Positions 1 through 9,099 of a stretch of 61,846 nucleotides of DNA are shown in pieces. The stretch is from NCBI GenBank assembly GCA_020444505.1, contig JAHLKU010000008.1:1-61846 (forward strand), written 5' to 3'. The number at the start of each line of letters is the position of its first letter. Positions within the stretch are counted from its first letter, which is position 1. The position numbers and the translations under genes were made by a program. Under the pieces are notes generated by a model. It saw nothing but the letters and a program-made list of their open reading frames with translations. It was not told the DNA's origin and ran no database searches. This DNA comes from Actinomycetota bacterium (GTDB lineage Bacteria; Actinomycetota; Acidimicrobiia; Spongiisociales; UBA11373).

Positions 1-11
1 GGCGCACCCGC

Positions 12-1136
12 CTACTCCAGGACGAAGATGTTGCGCTCGGCGCAGATCTCCTTCAACTGGTCGGGCCAGATGGTGACGCTCACCTCGCCCAGGTGGGCCT
101 TCCGCAGCAGGTACATCCAGGTGCGCGACTGGCCGATGCCGCCGCCGATGCTGAGCGGGATCTCGTCGTTGAGGATCGCCTGGTGATAGGGCATGGCCAG
201 GTTCTCGGTGAGCCCGGCCATCTCCATCTGCTCCACCAGGGTCTCCTTGGTCACCCGGACGCCCATCGAGGTCAATTCGTGACGGCGCCGGGTCACCGGG
301 TTCCACACCAGGATGTCGCCGTTGAGGCCGTGGGCCGGGCGGCCGTCGGGCATCGTCACCGGGGTGACCCAGTCGTCGTAGTCGGCGGCCCGCATCTCGT
401 GGGGGTAGCCGTCGGCGAGCGGGTACCCGACGCCGATGATGAACACGGCGGGGTGGTCCTGCAGGATGGCGGTCTCCCGCTGCTTGCGGGGCAGGTCGGG
501 GTACGCCTCCAGGATCTCCTCGGCGTGCAGGAACGTCAGTTCCTCGGGGATCTCGGGGTAGCCGTCGGCGAGGCGCGGGTACATCTCCTGGACCAGGCGG
601 CCCGCCCCCACGAGCACCTTCCAGATGCGCCCCACCACGTCGCGGAGGAACTCGAGGCTGCGGTCCGCGGGGGTGATCGCCCGCTCCCAGTCCCACTGGT
701 CCACGTAGCAGGAGTGGTCGTGGTCCAGGAAGTAGTCCTTGCGGATCGCCTTCATGTCGGTGCAGATGCCCTCACCGGGGGCGCAGCCGAACTGGGCGAG
801 GGCGGTCCGCTTCCACTTGGTGGCGGCCTGCACCACCTGGGCGTTGAGCCGGGGGTCGATGCCGAGGCCCGCGGGGAACTCCACCGGGGTCCGAGAGCCG
901 TCGCGGTCCAGCATGTCGTTGACGCCGCTCTCACGGGTGACGATGAGCGGCACCTGCACCATCTTCAGGTTCAGTTCGCGGCACAGGCCCTCCTCGATGA
1001 AGGCCTTCGAGGCGTAGAGCGCCTCCATCGTCTCCATGGGGGTGAGCACCGAGCGGTAGTCGGCGGGGAGCGCCTTCGCCACCTCCTCGTAGGTGCTGAT
1101 GCCGGGGCCGGCCAGGTCGGCCTTCTTGTCGCTCAC
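12..1136 (-). CDS. asnA: aspartate--ammonia ligase (asparagine synthetase A)
   Basis: Makes asparagine from aspartate and ammonia with ATP, in the cytoplasm. The 374-residue product carries the AsnA-type C-terminal motif GGGIGQSRTWMYLL and aligns along its whole length with the AsnA family (about 330 residues in E. coli), so it is complete. I chose the GTG at 1136 because GGGAGG (1145-1150 on the opposite strand) sits 8 bases upstream. The frame stays open to 1265, but that longer start would run into the divergent ftcD gene and adds only a low-complexity arginine/serine stretch. The stop is 11 bases from the window edge, so the downstream neighbour is not visible. Family identification is secure; the exact start is likely. 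Confidence 0.9.
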   Translation of the reverse strand: MSDKKADLAGPGISTYEEVAKALPADYRSVLTPMETMEALYASKAFIEEGLCRELNLKMVQVPLIVTRESGVNDMLDRDGSRTPVEFPAGLGIDPRLNAQVVQAATKWKRTALAQFGCAPGEGICTDMKAIRKDYFLDHDHSCYVDQWDWERAITPADRSLEFLRDVVGRIWKVLVGAGRLVQEMYPRLADGYPEIPEELTFLHAEEILEAYPDLPRKQRETAILQDHPAVFIIGVGYPLADGYPHEMRAADYDDWVTPVTMPDGRPAHGLNGDILVWNPVTRRRHELTSMGVRVTKETLVEQMEMAGLTENLAMPYHQAILNDEIPLSIGGGIGQSRTWMYLLRKAHLGEVSVTIWPDQLKEICAERNIFVLE

Positions 1137-1252
1137 GTCGGGAGCCTCCCAGATCGGGTACGCCTCGAAGGCTACGTGGCGGCCCCGCGTGCTGTGTCGC
1201 TCACGGCCACCCCGATGTAGGGTTCCGTCGGACCCCGATCGGGAAGGCACCT

Positions 1253-2932
1253 GTGACCCAGCCACTCGTGGAGTGCGTCCCCAACTTCTCCGAGGGGCGC
1301 GACCCCGCCGTCATCGCCCGCATCACCGACGCCATCGACGCCGTGGACGGCGTCACGCTGCTCGACGTGGACCCCGGCGAGAGCACCAACCGCACCGTCG
1401 TCACCTTCGTCGGGCCACCCGACGCGGTCGTGGAGGCCGCCGTGGGTGCCGGCATCACCGCCGCCGAATCCATCGACATGCGCTCTCACCACGGCGAGCA
1501 CCCCCGCTTCGGCGCCATGGACGTGTGCCCGCTGGTGCCGGTCGCCGGGATCACGATGGACGAGGTGGCCGATCTCGCCCGTGAGGTGGGGCGCCGCCTC
1601 GGGGAGGCCGGCATCAGCGTGTACCTCTACGAGCACGCCGCCTCGGCGCCGCACCGCCGCAACCTCGCCGACGTGCGCGCCGGCGAGTACGAGGGCCTGC
1701 CCGACAAGCTGCAGGACCCGCAGTGGAGGCCGGACTACGGGCCAACGACCCGCAACGACCGGGCCGGCGCCACCGCGGTGGGGGCCCGGGGCTTCCTGAT
1801 CGCCTACAACGTGAACCTCAACACCACCTCGACCCGGCGGGCCAACGCCGTCGCCTTCGACGTGCGGGAGCGGGGCCGCATCCGGCGCGACGGCGACCCC
1901 CTCACCGGCCCGATCGTCCGGGACCGCGACGGCTACCCCGAGTGGGTTCCCGGCAGCCTGCAGGCGGTGAAGGCGATCGGCTGGTACCTGGAGGAGTACG
2001 GGATCGCCCAGATCTCCATGAACCTCACCGACATCTCGGTGACGCCCATCCACACCGCCTTCGACGAGGTGTGCGACAAGGCTGCGGCGAGGGGCATGCG
2101 GGTGACCGGGTCGGAGATCGTCGGCATGGTGCCGCTGCGGGCCCTGCTCGACGCCGGCCGCCACTACCTCCGCAAGCAGCACCGCTCCACCGGAGTGCCC
2201 GACGAGCACCTCATCCACGTCGCGGTGCGGTCGCTGGGCCTCGACGACCTGGCGCCGTTCGACCCCGACGAGAAGATCATCGAGTACCGCCTCGGACCCC
2301 GCCACGGGCCGCTGGCCGCGGGCACCGTGGCCGGGTTCGTCACCGCCACCGCGTCGGAGGCGCCGGCGCCGGGAGGCGGCGCATCGGCAGCGCTGGCCGG
2401 GGCGCTGGGGGCGGCCCTGGGCGCCATGGTGGCCAACGTCGCCGCCCACAAGCGGGGCTGGGACGACCGCTGGGAGGAGTTCTCCGACTGGGCCGAGCGC
2501 GGCACCGCCCTCCACGGCCGCCTGCTGGCGCTGGCCGACGACGACACCGCCGCCTTCGACGCGGTGCTCGCCGCCCACCGCCTCCCGGCCGGCACCCCCG
2601 ACGAGGAGCGTGCCCGCGCCGGGGCGATCGAGCGGGCGACGCTCGGTGCCATCGAGACTCCGCTGGCGGTGATGGAGGCCGCACTGGAGGCGTTCGAGGT
2701 GCTGACGGCGATGGCGGCAGAGGGCACCGAGTCGTCGGTGTCCGACGCCGGCGTCGGGGCGCTGCTGGCCCGCAGTGCCGTGCGGGGCGCCGGCCTGAAC
2801 GTGCGCATCAACGCCGCCGGCCTCGCCGACCCCGGGGCCCTGCTCGACCGGGCGGAGGCGCTCGAGGCCGGGGCCGCCCGCGCCGAGGCGGAGGTGCTGG
2901 CGATCGTCGAGCGGCGGATCGCCGGGTCCTAG
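1253..2932 (+). CDS. ftcD: bifunctional glutamate formimidoyltransferase / formiminotetrahydrofolate cyclodeaminase
   Basis: Transfers the formimino group of N-formimino-glutamate to tetrahydrofolate, then releases ammonia to give 5,10-methenyl-tetrahydrofolate. It is the last step of histidine breakdown. Residues 1 to about 310 are the transferase (opening LVECVPNFSEG, then HHGEHPRFGAMD). Residues from about 340 to the end are the helical cyclodeaminase (PAPGGGASAALAGALGAALGAM). The 559-residue length matches the fused FTCD enzyme. The GTG start follows GGGAAGG. It diverges from asnA and is followed after 9 bases by an acyltransferase-like gene. The other histidine genes lie 10-17 kb away (hutI, hutU, hutH) and this enzyme completes that route, replacing HutG or HutF/HutG. 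Confidence 0.92.
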   Translation: MTQPLVECVPNFSEGRDPAVIARITDAIDAVDGVTLLDVDPGESTNRTVVTFVGPPDAVVEAAVGAGITAAESIDMRSHHGEHPRFGAMDVCPLVPVAGITMDEVADLAREVGRRLGEAGISVYLYEHAASAPHRRNLADVRAGEYEGLPDKLQDPQWRPDYGPTTRNDRAGATAVGARGFLIAYNVNLNTTSTRRANAVAFDVRERGRIRRDGDPLTGPIVRDRDGYPEWVPGSLQAVKAIGWYLEEYGIAQISMNLTDISVTPIHTAFDEVCDKAAARGMRVTGSEIVGMVPLRALLDAGRHYLRKQHRSTGVPDEHLIHVAVRSLGLDDLAPFDPDEKIIEYRLGPRHGPLAAGTVAGFVTATASEAPAPGGGASAALAGALGAALGAMVANVAAHKRGWDDRWEEFSDWAERGTALHGRLLALADDDTAAFDAVLAAHRLPAGTPDEERARAGAIERATLGAIETPLAVMEAALEAFEVLTAMAAEGTESSVSDAGVGALLARSAVRGAGLNVRINAAGLADPGALLDRAEALEAGAARAEAEVLAIVERRIAGS

Positions 2933-2941
2933 GCGCAGCCG

Positions 2942-3562
2942 ATGGCCCGGCCCCTCCCCACCGGCCCGCCGCGGTTCACCGTGTTCGACACGCCGGTGCT
3001 GCGCTCCCTCCTGCGGGCCATGGCCGTCGCCCTGCTGTGGGCGAAGCGGTGGACCACCCACGTCCGGCTGCCCGAGGAGCCGGGATGGGTGGCGGTGGTC
3101 GCACCGCACACGTCGTTCTGGGACTTCCCCATCCTGATCTCACTGGCCCTCAAGCACCGCATCCGGGCCAACTGGCTGGGGACGCACACCCTGTTCCGGG
3201 GCCCGTTCCGCTACCTGTTCCGCTGGCTCGGCGGCATCCCGGTGGTGTCGCGCAGCGGCGGCAACAACCGGGTCGAGACGATCGTCGAAGCATTCCGACG
3301 CCACCCCGGGATGCAGATCGGCATCGCCCCCGAGGCGGGGCTCGCCGCGGTCACCCGGTGGCGATCGGGCTTCTACCACATCGCCACCGCCGCCGGGGTC
3401 CCGCTGCTGCTGGCGTACGCCGACTACGGGCGGCGGGTGGCCGGGGCCGACGAGTGGTTCACCCCGACCGGCGACCGGGCAGCCGACTACGAGCGTCTGC
3501 GCTCCTTCTACGCCGACAAGGCGCCCCGCCACCCCGACCGGTTCGCCCTGCCGGAGGTGTGA
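2942..3562 (+). CDS. PlsC-like 1-acyl-glycerol-3-phosphate acyltransferase family protein
   Basis: A 206-residue protein of the glycerolipid acyltransferase superfamily. The catalytic HxxxxD box is visible as HTSFWD at about residue 57, followed by the usual glycine-rich block LGGIPVVSRSGG. The normally conserved PEGTR block reads PEAGLAAVTRW, so the glycerophosphate-binding motif is altered, and the protein is short for PlsC. This subtype is typical of compact bacterial acyltransferases of unproven substrate. It sits 9 bases after ftcD on the same strand and is probably co-transcribed, without an obvious functional link. It may acylate a lipid head group; the substrate is not deducible. Confidence 0.7.
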   Translation: MARPLPTGPPRFTVFDTPVLRSLLRAMAVALLWAKRWTTHVRLPEEPGWVAVVAPHTSFWDFPILISLALKHRIRANWLGTHTLFRGPFRYLFRWLGGIPVVSRSGGNNRVETIVEAFRRHPGMQIGIAPEAGLAAVTRWRSGFYHIATAAGVPLLLAYADYGRRVAGADEWFTPTGDRAADYERLRSFYADKAPRHPDRFALPEV

Positions 3563-4282
3563 TCAGCCCCGATCGCGATGCAGCGCCCCGAGGGCGATCT
3601 CCATCATGTCCCCGAAGGTGCGCTCCCGGTCCTCCGGCGTCATCGAGCGGTCCCGGCCCACCAGGTCGGACACCGTGACCACCGCCAGCGCCCGCACCCC
3701 GTGCTGGGCGGCCAGGCCGTAGAGGCCGGCCGCCTCCATCTCCACGGCGAGCACGCCCATGTCGACCAGCGTTTCGGTGTGGGCGTCGGCGTTGGGGAGG
3801 TAGAAGAGGTCGCCGGAGTGGATCACCCCGGTGCGGACCGCCGTCCCCCGCGCCTCGGCCTCCTCCACCGCAGCCCGCACCAGGCCGAAGTCGGCCACCG
3901 CGGCGAAGTCCATGCCCCCGTAGCGGCGCCGGTTGACCATGGAGTCGGTGGAGGCGCCGGTGGCCAGGATCACCTCACGCAGGCCCACCCCGGGGCCGAT
4001 CCCGCCGCACGAGCCCACCCGGATGAGGCGCCTGGCTCCGTACACCTCGATCAACTCGCTGAGGTAGATGGATGCCGAAGGGATGCCCATGCCGGTGCCC
4101 ATCACCGACACCGGCAGCCCGTCGTGCTCGCCGGTGAACCCCCACATGTTGCGCACCGCGGTCACCCGGCGGGCGCCGGTGAGGAAGGTCTCGGCGATGT
4201 ACTCGGCGCGGCGGGGGTCGCCGGGCAGGAGGACCGCCTCGGCGAACTCGCCGTCGGCTGCGGAGATGTGGGGCGTCGGCAT
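3563..4282 (-). CDS. deoD: DeoD-type purine nucleoside phosphorylase
   Basis: Phosphorolyses purine (deoxy)nucleosides to free base and (deoxy)ribose-1-phosphate for salvage. The 239-residue product has the hexameric PNP signatures: PTPHISA at the N-terminus, LPGDPRRAEYIAE for phosphate binding, GTGMGIPS, RVGSCGGI, VEMEAAGLYGLA for ribose binding, and TVSDLVG with the catalytic Asp region. I chose the ATG at 4282 because E. coli DeoD begins MATPHINA and GAGG lies 7 bases upstream. A GTG two codons earlier (4288) is the alternative. Its 3' end abuts the 3' end of the acyltransferase gene with no gap, so the two are convergent. Confidence 0.92.
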   Translation of the reverse strand: MPTPHISAADGEFAEAVLLPGDPRRAEYIAETFLTGARRVTAVRNMWGFTGEHDGLPVSVMGTGMGIPSASIYLSELIEVYGARRLIRVGSCGGIGPGVGLREVILATGASTDSMVNRRRYGGMDFAAVADFGLVRAAVEEAEARGTAVRTGVIHSGDLFYLPNADAHTETLVDMGVLAVEMEAAGLYGLAAQHGVRALAVVTVSDLVGRDRSMTPEDRERTFGDMMEIALGALHRDRG

Positions 4283-4335
4283 GGGCACCTCGCTTCAGGG
4301 AGTGCCCACGGTATCGGCTCGGCGTGCGCCGCGCC

Positions 4336-6234
4336 CTACGCCTGTGCGGCCAGCCATTCGGTGACGAGGCGGTCGAGCACCTCCAGCGGCAGTGAGCCGT
4401 ACCCGAGGACCACGTCGTGGAAGGCGGGGAGGTCGAAGGCGTCGCCGAGCGCCTGCTCGGCGACGCCCCGCAGCCGCAGGATCTCGAGCATCCCGATCTT
4501 GTACCCGGTGGCCTGGGCGGGCAGCGCGACGTAGCGGTCCACCTCGTGGATCCAGCCCCCCATCGCCGACGCCATGTAGGACTGCGCCTGCTCGCGGGAC
4601 CAGCCCATCGAGTGGATCCCGGTGTCGGTGACCAGGCGCACGGCCCGCAGCAGCTCCAGGTGCAGCCGCCCTGCGTCGCCGTACGGGTCGCCGTCGTACA
4701 CGCCCAGTTCGGAGGCGAGGTACTCGGCGTACAGCGCCCACCCCTCGACGTACCCGTTGAAGTTCACCACCGCCCGCATCAGCGGAAGGCCGAGCTCGCG
4801 GGCCAGGGCGATCTGGAAGTGGTGCCCCGGCACGCCCTCGTGGTGCAGGATCGTCGGCATCCGGTAGCGGGGCACCGCCCCGCCGGCCGACCCCGCGTAG
4901 AAGGCGCCCGGCCTGCTGCCGTCGAGCGATGCCGGGCTGTAGAACCCTCCTCCGCCGCCGAACGAGCGGTCGGCCACGATGTCCAGCGGGGCCTCCGGCC
5001 GCAGCCCGAACACCGTGTCGTCGAGGTGCGGCTCCACCCTGGCGAGGTACTCCTCGTAGGTGGCCACCACCTCCGACCCTGCCACCGACCCGCCGTCGGC
5101 AGCGATCCGCGCCATGGAGTCGGCGAGGCTCTCGTCCTCCGGGTAGCCGAGCGCGTCGAAGATCTCCCCCAGCTCTCCCTGGATGCGGGCGACCTCGGCC
5201 AGCCCGATCTCGTGGATCTCGGCCGCGGTGAGGTCGGTGGAGGTCTCCCGGCGCAGCAGGTAGGCGTAGTAGGCGTCCCCGTCGGGCAGGCGCCACACCC
5301 CGGCGTCGTGGCTCGCCCCGGCGCCGAGCCGGCCCGCCTCGTCGATGAGCGCAGCCCAGGCGGGGACCAGCGACTCGGCCAGCGCCGCCGCCAGGTCGTC
5401 GAGCAGCCCGTCCCGCACATCGGGGTCGAGGCCGAGGGCGGCGGTGTCCTCCTCGAACCGGACGTAGATCTCGATGGCGGTGGGGTCCACGCTCGAGGGG
5501 TCGGGGGTCCGCATCCCCAGCTGGCCCATCATCGCCGAGCGGGCCATATCGAGGATGAAGTCGGGGGGCACGATGCCCATCGCCTCCCTGGCCCGCAGCC
5601 CCTCGAGCACCTGGGCGCCCTGCCTGCCGACCTCGCCGACCGCCGCCACGAAGTCCTCTGCGTCGGCGCGGGTCTCCAGCGGGAACGAGTCGGTGAAGTA
5701 GAAGAACGTGTTCCAGTGGTACGAGCCGAGCATGTGGTGGAGCGGGTACTCGTGGTAGGCGAACGGATGGCCCCGCACCAGGTCGTCCAGGTACCACTCG
5801 AACACGTCGTACGTCACCCGGTCGGCGTCCCCGAGCGCCTCCCGGTCGAAGACGCGGAGCCGATCGAGCACCGCCGACTCCAGCCCCATGGTCTCCTCCA
5901 TGTAGGCGTCGGACATGTCGTCGAGGTGGGCGTTGTCGAGGCCGTACCGGCCGGCGATGCCCAGTTCGGTGAGGGTCTGGGGGGTGCGCTGCAGCAGCAC
6001 GCCGAACGAGGCGTCCACGAACTCGCCGAACGGCAGCCCGTCCAGCCCGGCGAGCGGGTCGGCGGGGACGGTCGTGGTGGTCGTCGGTGCGTCCGTGGTC
6101 GCGGCCGCGACCGTCGTGGCCGTGGTGGTCGAGCCCATGGTGGTCGGTGCGGACTCCCCGCCCGAGCACCCTGCCGCCAGCACGGCCACTGCGAGCAACA
6201 GGGCCGCCGTCAACACCACCGTCCACCGTCGCAT
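4336..6234 (-). CDS. DUF885 family lipoprotein (putative metallo-hydrolase)
   Basis: A 632-residue exported lipoprotein. The N-terminus is a lipobox signal (two arginines, hydrophobic stretch, LAAGC) followed by a Thr-rich linker of about 45 residues. The rest is a full-length DUF885 domain, whose HHEGVPGHHFQ sequence resembles the HExxH zinc site of peptidases, with a second conserved block EGWALYAEYLASELG. DUF885 proteins are predicted zinc-dependent hydrolases or peptidases of unknown substrate. The ATG at 6234 was chosen over the upstream GTG at 6261 because GGGAG precedes it and the signal sequence starts there. It lies downstream of the serine hydrolase gene, 28 bases after its stop, and could share its transcript. 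Confidence 0.82.
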   Translation of the reverse strand: MRRWTVVLTAALLLAVAVLAAGCSGGESAPTTMGSTTTATTVAAATTDAPTTTTTVPADPLAGLDGLPFGEFVDASFGVLLQRTPQTLTELGIAGRYGLDNAHLDDMSDAYMEETMGLESAVLDRLRVFDREALGDADRVTYDVFEWYLDDLVRGHPFAYHEYPLHHMLGSYHWNTFFYFTDSFPLETRADAEDFVAAVGEVGRQGAQVLEGLRAREAMGIVPPDFILDMARSAMMGQLGMRTPDPSSVDPTAIEIYVRFEEDTAALGLDPDVRDGLLDDLAAALAESLVPAWAALIDEAGRLGAGASHDAGVWRLPDGDAYYAYLLRRETSTDLTAAEIHEIGLAEVARIQGELGEIFDALGYPEDESLADSMARIAADGGSVAGSEVVATYEEYLARVEPHLDDTVFGLRPEAPLDIVADRSFGGGGGFYSPASLDGSRPGAFYAGSAGGAVPRYRMPTILHHEGVPGHHFQIALARELGLPLMRAVVNFNGYVEGWALYAEYLASELGVYDGDPYGDAGRLHLELLRAVRLVTDTGIHSMGWSREQAQSYMASAMGGWIHEVDRYVALPAQATGYKIGMLEILRLRGVAEQALGDAFDLPAFHDVVLGYGSLPLEVLDRLVTEWLAAQA

Positions 6235-6262
6235 GGGGTCTCCCGGGTCGCGCGGCACCACG

Positions 6263-7882
6263 CTAGGCGATCGAGACCACCCGCCGGCCGTCGATGCGGT
6301 CGAACCGGATGCCGCGGGTGCGGGTACCGGACACCCGCAGCCCGGACACCCCGCCGGCGCCGTCCCGCTCGAACTGCACCAGGTACTCGACGGGGAAGTC
6401 GAGGATGGGCGTCCAGTCGTCCACGAAGGCGTCGGGGAACAGGGGGCGCAGCACGGTGTCCACGTACTTGTGGCGCCGCACCACCAGGCTCCCGCCGTCC
6501 ACCGCGATCCACCAGACCACGCCCAGTTCCGGGCTCTCGTACCGTCCGGCGTAGCCGTCCAGCTGCTCCGGCGCGGGGGCGAACGGAGCCACGCGCCGGT
6601 AGGTGTAGGCCCGGTCGGGGGTGTCGAGCACCAGGCCGTCGCCGCCGATGCGCACCGTCACGCCGGGCTCGCTCTCGAAGGTGAACTCGCCGTCCCCGAT
6701 CGGGATCATCTCCTGGCCCTGGTAGGTGAGCCCGGTCCCGGTGAACGGCACCTCGCGCACCGCCCGCCGGGTGGGGTCGTAGAAGGTCCCGGCGAGGGGC
6801 TCCAGGTCGTCCGCCGCCACCTCGACCCGCCGCGCCGCCGGCGTCGGCGGCAGCGCATGGAGGCCGTCCCCTGCCAGGTACAGGTCGGCGAGCTCCAGGG
6901 CCAGCTCCCTCGCGTTCCAGACGTAGTGGTTGCACAGCACTCCCACCGCCAGGCCGTCGTCGGGGAACCGGCACATCCAGGTGCAGTAGCCGCCGTGCTG
7001 GCCTCCGTGCTCCACGACGGCCCGGCCGCGGTGGGCGCTGCCGGGCCCCACCATCAGGCCGCCGGCGTAGCCCAGCACCGTGCCGTCGTCGAGGCGCCCC
7101 GGTTCGGTCATCCTCGCCATGACCTCCGGGCCGCCGACCCCGGCGGTGCCGAGGTTGGCCAGCCACGCCCCGAAGTCGGCGGCCGACGTGTACACGTTGG
7201 TCGAGCCGAGGGTGGAGTCGGTCAAGGGGAGGTTGCGCCACCGGCCGTCGTCGTCCCGGTAGTAGCCGAGCGCCCGGCCGGGCACCACCGTGAGCACGTC
7301 GTCCAGCACCCGCGTGTCGGCCATGCCGAGCGGCTCGAAGATCCGCTCCCTGGAGAACGCAGCGAGGCCGGTGCCCGACACCTCCGCCACCACCTCGGCG
7401 AGCAGCACGTAGTTCGAGTTGATGTACAGATGCTCCGAGCCCGGTGCGAACGACAGCTCCCGCTGGTCGTACAGCAGGCGGAGGCAGTCGGCCTGGGTGA
7501 TGTGGTCGGTGAACCGCCAGCCCCCCAGCATGAGGAGCTCCGGGTACGTGCCCCGCAGCCCGGCGGTGTGGTGCAGCAGGTGGCGGAGCGTGATCGCGTG
7601 CCCGCAGTCGGCCAGGCGGGGCAGGTGAGTGCGGACGTCGTCGTCGAGCGACAGGGCGCCGTCGGCCTCCAGCAGCAGCACCGCGAAAGCGGTGAACTGC
7701 TTGGACACCGAGCCCAGGTTGAGCACCGACGACGGCGTCAGCAGCACACCCCGCTCCAGGTCGGCCGTCCCCCGGGCGGCGGCGAGTGTCTCCTCCCCGT
7801 CCCGCACCACCACCACGGCGCACCCGGGCGCGGCCGCGTCGAATCGGTCGAGCCACTGCTCGAGCCGGCGCCGATCGTCCAT
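6263..7882 (-). CDS. serine hydrolase of the beta-lactamase/AmpC-like family
   Basis: A 539-residue protein. The N-terminal 340 residues are a class C beta-lactamase-like domain: SVSK (catalytic Ser58, Lys61), YINSNY as the second catalytic loop, and VEHGGQHGGY as the third. The C-terminal 190 residues resemble the lipocalin-like domain often attached to this family. No signal peptide is visible, so it is probably cytoplasmic, an esterase or peptidase rather than an antibiotic-inactivating enzyme. GAGGAGG precedes the ATG. It is the first gene of a probable pair with the DUF885 lipoprotein. Family call is firm, substrate unknown. Confidence 0.85.
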   Translation of the reverse strand: MDDRRRLEQWLDRFDAAAPGCAVVVVRDGEETLAAARGTADLERGVLLTPSSVLNLGSVSKQFTAFAVLLLEADGALSLDDDVRTHLPRLADCGHAITLRHLLHHTAGLRGTYPELLMLGGWRFTDHITQADCLRLLYDQRELSFAPGSEHLYINSNYVLLAEVVAEVSGTGLAAFSRERIFEPLGMADTRVLDDVLTVVPGRALGYYRDDDGRWRNLPLTDSTLGSTNVYTSAADFGAWLANLGTAGVGGPEVMARMTEPGRLDDGTVLGYAGGLMVGPGSAHRGRAVVEHGGQHGGYCTWMCRFPDDGLAVGVLCNHYVWNARELALELADLYLAGDGLHALPPTPAARRVEVAADDLEPLAGTFYDPTRRAVREVPFTGTGLTYQGQEMIPIGDGEFTFESEPGVTVRIGGDGLVLDTPDRAYTYRRVAPFAPAPEQLDGYAGRYESPELGVVWWIAVDGGSLVVRRHKYVDTVLRPLFPDAFVDDWTPILDFPVEYLVQFERDGAGGVSGLRVSGTRTRGIRFDRIDGRRVVSIA

Positions 7883-7941
7883 GCGGACCTCCTCGTGTCC
7901 CCCCAGTCTGCCGATCGGCGCCCCGCGACGGGCCGGCGGGG

Positions 7942-8000
7942 TTCACCGGATCTTCATCGAGGCGGCCTCCCGGCGTTCATGCCGTCCCGGTCTCATGGGG
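7942..8000 (+). promoter_or_regulatory. GTTCA-type direct-repeat element upstream of small secreted protein and two-component genes
   Basis: Three TTCA boxes begin at 7942, 7953 and 7976 (spacings 11 and 23), followed by CATGGGG at 7994 (18 bases after the third). The 11-bp units GTTCACCGGAT and CTTCATCGAGG resemble the actinobacterial PHO-box unit bound by OmpR/PhoB-family regulators. The same boxes with identical spacing stand upstream of the gene at 10316. It is seen in sequence; regulator binding is inferred, most simply by the adjacent response regulator. Confidence 0.6.
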
Positions 8001-8039
8001 GCACCACGACGGGGCACGCGCCCCGAAAGGAGACCGACG

Positions 8040-8345
8040 ATGGTCCGCAAGATCCTCACCGTGACGGCCGTGGTCGCCGTGCTCGCCGCCGTGCCGGCCG
8101 TGGCGCTGGCGGGCAACGGCCCCGGCGGCTCCGCCGGGACGTCCGCAGCAGCGCCCGTCGAGGACGGCACCGGCAACGCCCACGGCAACGGGTACCGCCA
8201 CGGGTACGGCGACGGCACCGGCGACGGCACCGCGGCCGCCCCCTCCGACGGCACCGGCAACGCCTACGGCAACGGGTACGGAGACGGCACCGGTGTGTGC
8301 CTCCTCGACGAGCCCGGGCTGCCCACCGTCCTGTACGTCGAGTAG
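8040..8345 (+). CDS. small secreted Gly/Asp/Asn-repeat protein
   Basis: A 101-residue protein with a clear Sec signal (MVRKILTVTAVVAVLAAVPA, cleavage near ALA-GN). The mature part is low complexity with two copies of a DGTGNA(H/Y)GNGY...YGDGTG unit, rich in Gly, Asp, Asn and aromatic residues, then a single Cys near the end. Function is unknown; the acidic/aromatic repeats could bind metal ions, which is only a suggestion. AAAGGAG lies 8 bases before the ATG. It is 55 bases upstream of the response-regulator gene on the same strand and shares the direct-repeat element at 7942-8000, so it is probably the first gene of that operon. The start replaces a longer antisense-like reading into the upstream gene. 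Confidence 0.7.
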   Translation: MVRKILTVTAVVAVLAAVPAVALAGNGPGGSAGTSAAAPVEDGTGNAHGNGYRHGYGDGTGDGTAAAPSDGTGNAYGNGYGDGTGVCLLDEPGLPTVLYVE

Positions 8346-8400
8346 CGATGCAGACGGGAGGCTCCCCGGCCCCGCCGGGGCGCCTCCCTACCATCTGCCC

Positions 8401-9099
8401 ATGGCACCCCAGCGCATCCTGGTCGTGGACGACGAGGCCAACATCCGCCGCATCGTGACCACCTACCTCCGGCGCGACGGCTTCGACGTGACCGAGGCGG
8501 TCGACGGCGAGTCCGCCCTCCGCGAGTTCGACCGCATCCACCCCGATCTGGTCATCCTGGACGTGATGATGCCCGGCATCGACGGCATCGAGGTGCTCCG
8601 CAGGATCCGGCGCCGCTCCGACGCGTACGTGATCATGCTCACCGCGCGCGCCGAGGAGACCGACCAGGTGATCGGCCTCACCGTGGGCGCCGACGACTAC
8701 GTCACCAAGCCGTTCGGGGCCAAGGAACTGGTGGCGCGGGTGAAGGCGGTGCTCCGCCGCTCCCGCGACGCCGGGCCCGGGGCCGGCGACGACGAGGTCT
8801 TCGACCTGGGCGGCCTGGTCGTGGACACCGCCCGCCGCGAGGTGCTCCGGGACGGCGACCCGGTCACCCTCACCGCCCTGGAGTTCGATCTGCTCGCCGC
8901 GATGGCGGCTGCACCGGGGCGGGTGTTCAGCCGGCGCCAGTTGCTGGAGCGGGTGTGGGGCTGGGACCACGTCGGGGACGACCGGGTGGTGGACGTCCAC
9001 ATCCGCAAGCTCCGCAAGGCCCTCGGCGACGACGCCACCGACCCCCGCTTCGTCGCCACCGTGCGGGGCGTCGGCTACAAGGTGGTCGCCGCCCGATGA
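8401..9099 (+). CDS. OmpR/PhoB-family response regulator
   Basis: A 232-residue DNA-binding response regulator. The receiver domain (residues 1-115) has the acidic pocket Asp10/Asp11, phospho-acceptor Asp54 in VILDVMMPG, Thr81 and Lys103 in TKPFG. The C-terminal winged helix (about 130-232) ends with the usual VVDVHIRKLRKALG and VRGVGYKV blocks. The stop overlaps the start of the histidine kinase gene (ATGA), so the two are translationally coupled. The direct-repeat elements before 8040 and 10316 fit the binding pattern of this family, so autoregulation and control of both flanking secreted-protein genes are likely. Confidence 0.93.
   Translation: MAPQRILVVDDEANIRRIVTTYLRRDGFDVTEAVDGESALREFDRIHPDLVILDVMMPGIDGIEVLRRIRRRSDAYVIMLTARAEETDQVIGLTVGADDYVTKPFGAKELVARVKAVLRRSRDAGPGAGDDEVFDLGGLVVDTARREVLRDGDPVTLTALEFDLLAAMAAAPGRVFSRRQLLERVWGWDHVGDDRVVDVHIRKLRKALGDDATDPRFVATVRGVGYKVVAAR

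Noticed and set aside
93-1220. Plus-strand open frame of 375 codons opposite asnA
   Set aside because: Translation is His/Gly/Leu-rich low complexity without a motif, while the minus strand encodes full-length AsnA.
6263-7882. True antibiotic-inactivating class C beta-lactamase
   Set aside because: No signal peptide, an extra C-terminal domain, and only the general family motifs; it fits esterase/peptidase-type serine hydrolases better.
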